Assembly: GCA_033807695.1 (NCBI GenBank)
Contig: CM066306.1
Coordinates: 620,001 to 684,000, forward strand
Origin: Daedaleopsis sinensis
Taxonomy: Eukaryota; Basidiomycota; Agaricomycetes; Polyporales; Polyporaceae
Reading direction: 5' to 3'
Length of the DNA stretch: 64,000 nucleotides
Position numbers and translations under genes: made by a program. This document shows, in pieces, positions 44,986 through 53,849 of this stretch; the stretch's first letter is position 1; each line of letters begins with the position of its first letter. A model generated the notes under the pieces. That model ran no database searches and had not been told where the DNA came from. It saw only the letters and a list, made by a program, of their open reading frames with translations.

Positions 44986-45590
44986 TGGTGCTGCGGTGCG
45001 CTGTGTCGGAGACTAAGGGCCCATGGGCTTTCGTGTGGTTTGTAGTCTCGTTTGTAGCCGTTGTAGTGTGGCCATTAAGAACTAAGAAGCGGCGGCCCTG
45101 TCGTGCTGTCGGGCTGTTTGTCAGTGTGAATCTGGCCATGCCCAGGGCAGTGGTCGACGATGATCGGGCCAGTCTGGAAGGTGCGTTGCCAACGCGAGGG
45201 CTCGCACCCATGGATCTGATCGTTGCCCCATAGACGATGTCGGCTATCCATTTGGGACTCCGATGGAACGCCGAGTTAGAGTGTTCATACCCCGCCTTAC
45301 TGGGAGTAAGCTGAGTGTCAAATGCGGTGATGGGCGGTGGCAACAATCAGCATGGCTTTAGTCGGAGGGAAAGAGCAAAGGCCGACCGCTGGCGTTGCTG
45401 CCTCTCATCTCTTCTCCCTCCATCCTCCTCCGGTTGTGCTCATTGTCTGCCCTGGGGGCCATTTCATTCCTTTCAATTCCACCTTCGTCGCCGTTGTACG
45501 TGCCGTCGAGCCTCAGGGAGCCGGCTTCCGCATATTCACCTCTGTTCCTCCTCTCCGAGCTGTTCTTTCCAACCGGTCTACTCTCTCAAG
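44986..45590. other. Intergenic, promoter of mucin-like protein
   Basis: 3' region of YPK9 followed by a CT-rich promoter and leader from about 45400 up to the ATG at 45591. No gene seen. Confidence 0.55.
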
Positions 45591-46925
45591 ATGCTCGGGT
45601 CTTCAAAGTCTGCCACTGTCGTCCTTCTCCACCTCTTCTTGCTCTTTCTTGGTCCCGCTCATGCAGCACCAACGGCACCCGAGAAACGCGCCATAGTCTC
45701 CCTCCGTGTGGCCCGGGCGGACGACAATCTGGCGCAGGCGACCACCGTGCAGACGACCAACACCTTTCAGACGTGAGTGTCTCTCCTGGTCTTTCTCTTG
45801 CTGCGCAACGTGCTGAGGGAGCCCCAAACGCCCTCCAGCTCTGTGGGAACGATGATCGAGACGTGCACGATTCAACTTGACCCCATCACCGGAGACAACG
45901 GCGAGCCGTTGGTGCGCGAGACCAAGTCGTGCACCATCACCATGGCTAGCAACAACGCGTCCAGCGGGCAGGATGGGTCGCAGTCGCAGAGCTCAGACTC
46001 AGGCGTCTCTACCACGTCCTCTGCGGATAGCTCCCAGTCGACCGACGCCTCCGCGTCCTCTTCCTCCGCTGCCTCGGACGCCTTATCGACCAGCAGCGCT
46101 GCAGGATCATCGGACAGCGCCACGGCCACGGCCACTTCCTCAGGAGGAGGATCTATCAGCACAAACGTGAGTTGAATCATTCATTCATCTTTGTGTGCAT
46201 AGCCATGAGCTGATGGTGGGGTATGCAGAGCGTGTCGCTCGTCTCTGGCTCTGCACTTCCCTCTGGCACGACTGGCGCGGACACTGCGACGGCCACCGCG
46301 TCGGGCACCGACTCTGCCTCCGCATCCGGTGCCTCGGCCTCGGCCACGCCAGGTTCCGGAAAGGGCGCAGTCTCGGCCGGAGTAAGTATCGCTCTTACTA
46401 GCAGCCCGCTTGAAGTGTACTGAGACGTTGTGCAGGGCTTCTCGACGGTCGCCTCTTCCGTCGTTGCGACCGAGAGTGTCCAATCGGGAGCAGCGGCCAC
46501 GACCGCAGCCTCCACGACCGCGGCCCCCACGGGTAGCGCTGCCGCAGATGCTGCCAGCGATCCTAGCTCCGCAAGTTCCGCAGCGGACAACGCACAGACG
46601 AGCGCGGCCAAGTTCCAGCTCCCCGGCACCCATCTCTCCGTCTTGCCCATTGGTCTTGGCGTGTTCGCCGGTATCTCGGTCATCGCACTCATCGTTGTTG
46701 GTCTCGTCACGTACGAGCGTACCAAGTACCGCAAGGTTAGTTTCTTCGCGGCCCTGTTCCTGTTTCCAAAGGATCACGCTGATGAATGTACAGGCGTTCA
46801 GACAGCGCAAGCTCGCAGAGTCAGGGGCCAATATGGGGTATGGTGGTATGGCGTGAGTGTCGACTGTCTTACTCGAGTCTATTGGCGTCAGATCACTGAC
46901 GGCGGACCACAGGCAAGCCGCCTAG
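45591..46925 (+). CDS. Ser/Thr/Ala-rich secreted-type single-TM protein (Mid2/WSC-like layout)
   Basis: Six exons: 45591-45772, 45839-46166, 46229-46381, 46436-46735, 46794-46852, 46913-46925 (344 aa). There is a signal peptide (VVLLHLFLLFLGPAHA), a short ordered region with two Cys (IETCTIQLDP, TKSCTITMA), and a long Ser/Thr/Ala mucin-like stretch (about residues 95-280) likely O-mannosylated. One TM helix (about 289-312, VFAGISVIALIVVGLV) is followed by a short basic cytosolic tail ending MGYGGMAQAA. The layout matches cell-wall stress sensors of the Mid2/WSC type, but no WSC domain is present, so sensor function is inference. If the last intron is retained the protein simply ends at MA. 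Confidence 0.82.
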
Positions 46926-47777
46926 ATTGTTTCTCGCTATCGACTAGTTATCTTATTACGTTGCTGGATTCTGCTATGGTGCAACGCCGGGAGGATGTGT
47001 CTAGCTGTACGTCGCCGTGTAGTTGGGCGCGGTCCAATGACATTTGCTTGTTGGCACCATGGACAGTAGGTTGTAATAGTATTATAGGCCGACACATCAG
47101 GGCGTCGGTGTACTCTACGAGGCTTGCTTTTTCTCATCCTTCGACCCCTTTGCGGCGTTGTTGTCAGCGGACATTATTGCTGTCATAGAATTCGCGCTTC
47201 CCCCTCTCGGCTTCTCTCTCGAGCCCTTGTCCCGTAGTAGTTTATACATTGCCCTTCGAGTTCGTCCTCACCCAGTCAACGGATAGCTATAATACCTCGT
47301 TTGCGAGACTAATTTTGTTCTGCCGTGTGCGTCGCAACCGTTGTACCTTAGTCACAACGTTGCCGCAAGCGCTTTGGTTTATAGGACCGTCTATCCCTCA
47401 CGTCAACAGGTCCTTCATCGTCCGCCTAGGGGAGACAAGGTTTATAGTATTCTCGGGCTTCGTGGTTAACATGCAATTGCCAGTGCGTCATATCCCCACC
47501 CTTGTATTCAGGCATAGTCCCGGCCGCAGCCCGCGCGTACGCTTCCTCTTCTAAACCTCTCACGGCCAGGCTGAAGGGTTGCGAATCATTGACTGGTAGA
47601 TTGAGCTCGTCAGCTGCGTAAGTCAAGCGTAAGTAGTTGGTTTGCTTACTATGCTTAGCAGGAGATACTCAATCGCAGCAGATCTGTACAGAAATCTCAA
47701 TAGTCACTGGCAGTAACTGATCTCCAAGCTGTCTTCAAGAAGGCATTCACGCAACAAATCGAACTTTAATAAGCGAC
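46926..47777. other. Intergenic with one copy of the dispersed palindromic motif
   Basis: 3' region of the mucin-like gene and promoter of the MBL-fold gene. No ORF is supported. The motif copy is at 47416-47438. Confidence 0.5.
47416..47438. repeat. Dispersed palindromic motif, copy 2
   Basis: This copy is a CATCGTCCG half followed by CCTAGGGGAGACAA. It matches the copy at 62229 at all but one position over 23 bases. Confidence 0.65.
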
Positions 47778-49350
47778 ATGTCGACAGATAACACTGAGCT
47801 GAAGGCGGTCGACAAGCTGACCATCACGTTCCTAGTCGACAATTGCATCGAATGGTGTGTTTACCTCGAGCTCGCTATATGCGTCCGCGATCTGGCACGC
47901 GAAACATTACTACATGTTGATATTCTGTCTGGACACCAGGATGACGAAGCTACCTCCGGGTTTCATCCACGAGATTCCGACACACTTGTCGTCCCCAGAT
48001 GTCCCACTCGATCCTCTTACGGGGGTGCCGATCGTGGACCTCGAGAATTACTGCTGCGGTACGCCTCTCATGCTAGCGTCTTCCTAAAAACCCTCCGAGT
48101 CACACCCCACCCATTCCTAGGGGCCCATGGCCTCTCGGTTCTCATCGTACGTATCGAGCCATCTCCCCCTCACGGACTCGAGGAGGAAATATTGCCTTGA
48201 AGGTACGCTGCCCGCTCATACACCCCATCCGTCCCTACAGGAAACCGAAGTGGACGGCGGCGAGCCGCACCTCACGCTCTTCGACACCGGCCCCGACTCG
48301 CGCGCTATCCTCCGCAACATCGAGGCGCTGCAAGTCCCCGCCGCCCGCGTCGCGCGCATCGTCCTCTCGCACTGGCACGCGGACCACAGCGGCGGTATGC
48401 GCGCGTTCCTAGGCCTGCGCCACAGCCCCGAGTCCGGCGCTGCAGCTGATCGTGATCATGAGACTCAGAGTGCCCGGTGTGTCGTCGACCTGCACCCCGA
48501 CCGTCCGATCGCGCGCGGGATCGCGAAGGGGGATCGGGTCGTCGCGCGGCTGCCCGCGGACCCGACGTTCGCGCAGCTCGAGGAGCTGGGCGCGGTCGTG
48601 GAGACGCACGCGGAGGCGCACGCCGTCGCGGGCGGGACGGTGTGGGTGAGCGGCGAGATCCCGCGCGTGACGCACTTCGAGGGTGGGCTGCCGACGGGCG
48701 TGCGATGGGTGCACAGGGAGGGCGGGGAGGACGGGTGGACGAAGGAGGAGGCGAGTTGTTTGCTGCGGGGTGCTAATCATGTGCGGGCGTGGGTCGAGGG
48801 CTCACTGTTGTTGCGCACAGGATATCATGGATGAGAGGTATGCTGCCGTTGACGTCGTCGGAAAGGGCTTGGTGATATTCTCCGCGTGAGTGTTATTCAA
48901 GAGTAGCGTAAACGTTCTCAGTGTGTGCAGACTGAAAGCGGCGAACTTGCAGATGTTCCCATGCGGGGATAGTGAACGTCGTCAAGGACGCCGTCGACAA
49001 GCTTTCCCGTCCTATTTATATGGTGCGTTTGTACATTTCATCTGGCCTCTGTCGTGGAGGCTCACTGTTCGCCGACATGGTATACCGTATGTCCATAGAT
49101 TGTCGGGGGGTTGCATCTTGCCGGTACGGATCTCGTGGAGCGCATCCCGCCTACAGTCGACTTCCTATCGAACAAGCTGCGGCCGTCTCCGACATACATC
49201 TTACCGATGCACTGCACTGGCTTCGCAGCGAAGGTCGCTCTGGAGGATGCCTTTGGGGATGGGTGTGTGCCCGCCGGCGTCGGTCATAAAGTGGTAGTTG
49301 AAGGGAACAAAGAGACCGAGCGGATGATGCACCCGCCCACTTATAAGTAG
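47778..49350 (+). CDS. Metallo-beta-lactamase-fold hydrolase
   Basis: Seven exons: 47778-47854, 47940-48058, 48121-48146, 48241-48750, 48821-48885, 48953-49022, 49099-49350 (372 aa). The metal site HxHxDH is H118-W-H120-A-D122-H123 in VLSHWHADHSGG. Later ligands are expected in FSACSHAGIVNVV and PMHCTGFAA. VSGEIPRVTHFE and VGGLHLAGTDL fit the MBL proteins annotated as dihydropteridine or ribofuranosyl-aminobenzene phosphate synthase-like, whose fungal role is unknown. The fourth intron starts GCGAGT, a GC-AG intron; every other junction is GT-AG. No signal peptide, so probably cytosolic. The start at 47778 gives MSTDNTELKAVDKLTITFLVDN, matching the family's opening strand. Confidence 0.88.
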
Positions 49351-49775
49351 GCCGTTGTAGCGTAAAAAAGACCGTTGCATGTCATTCAAGTCTTTTTGTG
49401 ACGTTGGGTGGTCCCAACGGCGAGAGAGCTATACATGGAGAGTGCGCCGAGTGAGCGTCGCACAGAGAATGGTTGGTGCCATGCTAGTTGAGCGTGCCTA
49501 GAGGGGGTCCCTTTAAGAATTCTTGACCGATGTAGTTCTTCCCAGATCTTACCACTCATACCAGTCCAGAATTCCGCTTTTACAAGCCAAAGAACAACGA
49601 CGAGCGAGTAGTATCGCGTACTGCCTGGCGAGTATTCAAGTTGGATGTAGAAATATAATATCCAGATTCAGAACCAAGCAAGATCACAACAGATGGGCAT
49701 GCGTATGGTAGCTATAGTATACAAGTCCCCGAAGAGTCACAACACAGCCGAGAGTCAGAGTACGCTAGTATCCGT
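49351..49775. other. Intergenic between convergent genes
   Basis: Shared 3' region of the MBL gene and the SGD-repeat gene. No ORF or RNA gene recognised. Confidence 0.5.
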
Positions 49776-50680
49776 CTACTGTACCGCAGCAGCAGTCGTC
49801 TTCGCAGCCTTCGGGGTGACAGTGACCGTCTTCGTCTTCACCGTCGTGGTCGTCGTCTGCGCCGCGCGCGTGGCAGGGACGGTGGCGGTCTTCGTGGCGA
49901 ACACGACGTTCGTCTTCGTCTTCGTCGTCGTGGGCGTCGTCGTCGCCTTGATCGTGCTCGTGGTGAGCACGGTCGAGGTGGTGGTCGTGACCGACGTCAC
50001 CGTGCGCGTCGTCGTGATCGTCGCGCGCACGGGCACCGTCGACGTCGAGGTGACAGTGACGGTCGAGGTCTCGGCCGCGCCGGTGTCGTCGCCGCTTGAG
50101 CCAGAGTCAGCGTCGCCGGAGTCGGCGGAGCCGTCGCCGGAAGAGCCATCTCCAGAAGAGCCATCTCCAGAAGAGCCATCTCCAGAAGAGCCATCCCCGG
50201 AAGATGAATCGCCAGAGGAGGCATCGCCAGAGGAGGCATCCCCAGAAGACGAATCGCCGGAAGACGAATCCCCAGAAGAGCCATCGCCAGCGGAGCCATC
50301 GCCAGAGGGGGCATCGCCAGAGGAGCCAGACGAGGAATCGCCCGATGAGGCATCGCCAGATGAGCCAGAAGAGGAATCACCAGACGAGGAATCGCCCGAG
50401 GAGGTAGAAGAGGAATCACCAGACGAGGGATCGCCTGACGAGGCATCACCGCTGTCCGCCCGCTTTCCTGCGGGGGCGTGTGCCGCGAATGCGAGCGCGG
50501 TGTTGGTCGCCGGGGCTGGGTGGCCTACGGCTTGACTCGCTTGACCGGGGACGGCTGAGATTAAGAACGACTGTGAGTGTCATCGTCCATATGTATGCCA
50601 CGAGAGCGATACTTACCGCTGACGCTGCCAGAGGCGAGGACACAGACAGCGAAGAGCACGGCGAACTTGGGAGCGATCAT
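49776..50680 (-). CDS. Secreted Ser-Gly-Asp repeat protein with Thr-rich C-terminal domain
   Basis: Two exons on the minus strand: 50680-50617 and 50554-49776 (280 aa), phase 1. A signal peptide (IAPKFAVLFAVCVLASGSV) precedes a short propeptide-like region ending AGKR (K52-R53), a Kex2-type dibasic site. From residue about 56 to 185 the sequence is a run of SGD/SGDGSSGD and SGDSSSGD units. The C-terminal about 90 residues are almost only Thr, Val, Lys and Ala (TVTSVTTTTSTVLTTST), likely heavily O-glycosylated. No GPI signal or TM. The C-terminal domain resembles the whole mature part of the divergently transcribed neighbour at 51277. Function unknown; a cell-wall or matrix protein, or calcium binding by acidic repeats, is possible. 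The opposite strand is also open but is a shadow (PSPEEPSPEE). Confidence 0.82.
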
Positions 50681-51276
50681 TGTGGAGATGTTTGAGAGCT
50701 GGAGAGCGGTAGATGCAGGTTGAAGTTGTTGGAAGAGACAAATTGAGGTGAGGGATGAGAGAGGCTGGATGAAGCCTTATATACCGTTTGAAGGATGTGG
50801 CCACTGGACGTCCGCGTCTGTGTTTGCCACCTGAGGTTGACAACCATCTTCAGATGTACACGAGCTGTCAGCAGATGTTGTGAACCAGTCTGAACTGGGA
50901 ACGCATCGCATCGAACCTCGACGTCGTGCGCATCCGTATACGGCAATGCTGACTGCACCTGTCACAACTTGCATTTCGGACTGAGCCACACGTAGGGCAG
51001 CTTCTCTCGCGAAACGTACTCGACTCTGATTTCCGACGACAGTTCCAATAGCAGAGCCACGACATGTCAACCTCCTCCGCGTCGATGAGGGCCCCCATCG
51101 GCCAAACCTCGTCCTTCTTTACCACTGTTTGCTACTGAAAATGAATGGCAGCCTCTATGCGCTTGTCGGATATAAAACGTGCATGAGATGGTCACTCACC
51201 TTCTCCAATCCAATCTGCTCCTATCAGTGTCTGACCAACCACACCAGCTCCAGCTTCTCTTCATCGCATTCAAACA
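50681..51276. promoter_or_regulatory. Divergent promoter of the SGD/Thr secreted protein pair
   Basis: 596 bp separate the two ATGs. A minus-oriented TATA element lies at about 50778-50784 (98 bp before the minus ATG) and TATAAA at 51171-51176 (101 bp before the plus ATG). Both genes therefore have TATA-type promoters facing outward from one regulatory region. Confidence 0.65.
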
Positions 51277-51746
51277 ATGTACGCATCCAAGTTCATCGCT
51301 CTTCTAGCTGTAGTCGCCGCTGCGGGCGCCGTTCAAGGCCAAGGTAAGCTTTCTTTTATCCTACCCAATTTGCTGCATCGCGATTGTGTTGCTCACCAAC
51401 GGCATGTTCCTCAGATGTCCGTCACCCGCATGGCCTCGTCCGGGCCGCGGCTGCTGCTGCGTCCACGACGACCACGACGACCGTCGAGACCGTGACTCGC
51501 ACCACGGGCACGAGCACCATCACGAGCATCTCGACGGTCCCGCGCACCGCGACGGCCAAGACCACGAGCACCGTTAAGACCACCTCAACGGTCACCGGGA
51601 AGCCGGTCGTGAAGACCACCACAGTCACGTCGACGAGCACGCGCAGCGCGACCGTGACGCAGTTCACGACGACCACGGGCACTAAGACGGCGACGTCGAC
51701 CAAGACCGTCACTACGACTGCCGCTGCAAAGGGCGCGGCTGCGTAG
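51277..51746 (+). CDS. Small secreted Thr-rich protein
   Basis: Two exons, 51277-51343 and 51415-51746 (132 aa), phase 1. A signal peptide (MYASKFIALLAVVAAAGAVQG) is followed by DVRHPHGLVRA and then a low-complexity Thr/Ser/Val/Lys/Ala domain (TVETVTRTTGTSTITSISTV) to the end (TTTAAAKGAAA). No Cys, TM or GPI site. Probable O-glycosylated wall or extracellular protein. It is paired head to head with the SGD-repeat gene, whose C-terminus has the same composition and TVTVT/KTVT phrasing, so the two may be diverged duplicates. Confidence 0.8.
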
Positions 51747-52170
51747 TGCGGCTGCGACTGATCCTGCTAGTGGTCCGGATGTCGTGCATTCCGATTTTTA
51801 GCTATATGTATCATTAGGATTTGGCTATGGATTGGAACTCGCTTTGTCATTGCTTTTGGACAATTACTGGCTATCTTGAAGACGTTGGCGACTGCGTCTG
51901 TGACACGGAGACGTAGAAAGAGAGGCTGTAGTAAAAGCTGCAGGAAGAATCCCGACGGATTACCATTCATAGCATGCGGCGGCTTCCCACGCCTTGCTTA
52001 GCGCCCATTGTAATCGGCTGCGTCCGGATTGGTTGCCGGACCAAGCCGTGCCTGCGTCAGCGAAATTGCCTGCGTTGCACAGAGGCGCCTATTTGTGCTG
52101 ACTTACTGTGACCTCCTCTCGCTGACCGACGCTTTCTTCCGCCCTCGACCCTCGCCTTCAGGCCTCTGCG
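51747..52170. other. Intergenic
   Basis: 3' region of the Thr-rich gene and promoter of MIA40. Nothing else seen. Confidence 0.5.
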
Positions 52171-53093
52171 ATGTTTCGGACACTGGCAAGCACATCTCTC
52201 CGACGCTCCTTGCATACGTCGTCGCGCTCTGGCGCGTCGGCGCGGCCGGCACGGGCACGCGCCGTGCTCGGAGCCTCTGCTCTCGCAGCTTCGTACTTGG
52301 TCTGGAACTCGTGGTACGGGCAGAGGATAGCGTTGGACGCTCCAGCATCTTGTGAGTGAGATAAATCTCAACCTGTAATACCCATGCACTAAGGCGGACA
52401 TACGCGCGCAGCGTCCAAGTCGAAGCAGGTCCCTCTTACCCCGAAGTCCTCTGCCTCCCCAGAAGCGATCACCCACTCCGACTCTACTGCGCCTCAGCAC
52501 GAGCCTTCAATACACCCCGACCCAACCTCCTCTCCCGAGGTAGACGCGTCAGGGGACGGGCAGCCAGCGGACGGGCCGACCGAGAGCGACGCGGCGGAGG
52601 CCTCTTCCGGGCAAGGGGGCGCCTTCAACCCCGAGACGGGCGAGATCAACTGGGACTGCCCGTGTCTGGGCGGGATGGCGCACGGGCCGTGCGGGCTGCA
52701 GTTCCGCGAGGCGTTCTCGTGCTTCGTGTTCTCCGAGGCGGACCCGAAGGGGATCGACTGCGTGGAGAAGTTCAAGGCGATGCAGGAGTGCTTCCGGGAG
52801 CACCCCGACGTGTACGGAGACGGTGAGTGTCGTTTGCCGTGCTGGAGCTGCTGTGCGCGCGCTGAACGTAGAACGAACAAGACATCATGAACGACGACGA
52901 GGACGAGGACGCGTTCGCGCCCGATATGGATAGTCCGTCTCGTCCGGATGCGCCTCCTGAGCAGCCAACGCAATCTGAATTTGCTCCTGCTCCTGCTGCT
53001 GCAGACGCACCGACCCCTACGCCAGCCCCTTCTCCTGCGGAACAGAAGAGCAAGTCTCGGAAGCCCACTGCTACTACTACTACATCCCATTAG
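52171..53093 (+). CDS. MIA40: Mia40/Tim40, mitochondrial intermembrane-space oxidoreductase
   Basis: Three exons: 52171-52351, 52412-52822, 52882-53093 (267 aa), phases 1, 1. An Arg/Ser-rich presequence ([20 protein letters not shown]) is followed by a TM anchor near residues 33-48. After an acidic/Ser linker comes the catalytic core: the CPC dithiol at C142-P-C144 and twin Cx9C pairs C154/C164 and C177/C187 ([15 protein letters not shown]). Mia40 oxidises incoming small Cys proteins and is re-oxidised by Erv1. The N-terminal anchor is the fungal arrangement. After residue 195 there is an acidic then Pro/Ala-rich tail ending ATTTTSH, likely disordered. The third exon's acceptor is a weak AAG. 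Confidence 0.93.
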
Positions 53094-53139
53094 ACCTAGA
53101 TCTAAAAGTACTACCCCGACACGAGTCTTTAATATCATA

Positions 53140-53265
53140 CTACACCACTCCTAGCAGGTTGAGACGGGTCAAGCTTCTGATGACGTCGGCCCGCTCATCG
53201 ACGTTTTCACAATCAAGCTGGTTCCATTTTTTCCATTGAATGATGCTGTAGCGCATTTTGGAGGC
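53140..53265 (-). other. Possible terminal exon of an unidentified minus-strand gene or remnant
   Basis: A 126-nt minus-strand stretch preceded by TTTTTAG reads ASKMRYSIIQWKKWNQLDCE and continues 21 residues to a TAG. An upstream stretch (IAKTISPGTSTEETAL) can be joined in phase 0 through a GTATGC donor. I could not extend the gene further upstream. Composition is protein-like, but no family or start was found; it may be a gene relic. Confidence 0.3.
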
Positions 53266-53849
53266 CTAAAAAGAGTACAGAGAGCATACCAGAGCTGTTT
53301 CTTCAGTCGATGTTCCAGGCGAAATTGTTTTGGCAATCTACGAGAGATTTTGTGATCAAGGGATCTCCTCGCGCAAGAGCCCGTGGCACTGGTAACTTCA
53401 GCAGAGCTCGATTTGCATTCAGAAAGCGTGAAAGCGGTATGCGACAACAGCCTAATATACAATCCCACACGGGACACTTGTCCATGAACAATCCAACGGG
53501 CCACTGGCATCTCACGAGGACAGCCTAGAGATGCCCTTAAGCGCAGCACCGCACACACGAACTTGAACGGCACGCGCGCGCGCATGGCCCGGGGAGGGAG
53601 GGAGGGGGAGGGGACACCCAGTCGTCGTAGGCATGCGTGGGGGTATCCAGGCCTGCCGAACACTGTATCACGCCGAGAACGAGCCATCTCAGTCAGCAGT
53701 CATACGCAGATCCGACCTTCGGTGGCACACCAGGCTGAGGAGGGGTCCGAGCGAGCAGCAGCGCCCGCCGGACGCGAACGGACGAGCACAAGCCAGAAGA
53801 GGTGTCTTCTGTGGGTCCTAGGTGCGGAAGTGCCGCCGGGCAAGGGGGG
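53266..53849. other. Intergenic
   Basis: Spacer between the possible exon at 53140 and the end of UPF2. It contains GAGGGAGG-type purine-rich simple sequence near 53590. No supported gene. Confidence 0.45.

Noticed and set aside
49693..50535. Plus-strand 280-codon ORF full of PSPEEPSPEE repeats
   Set aside because: It is the antisense shadow of the SGD-repeat gene. The minus strand has the signal peptide, intron, stop and TATA box; the plus frame begins in the 3' region with none of these.
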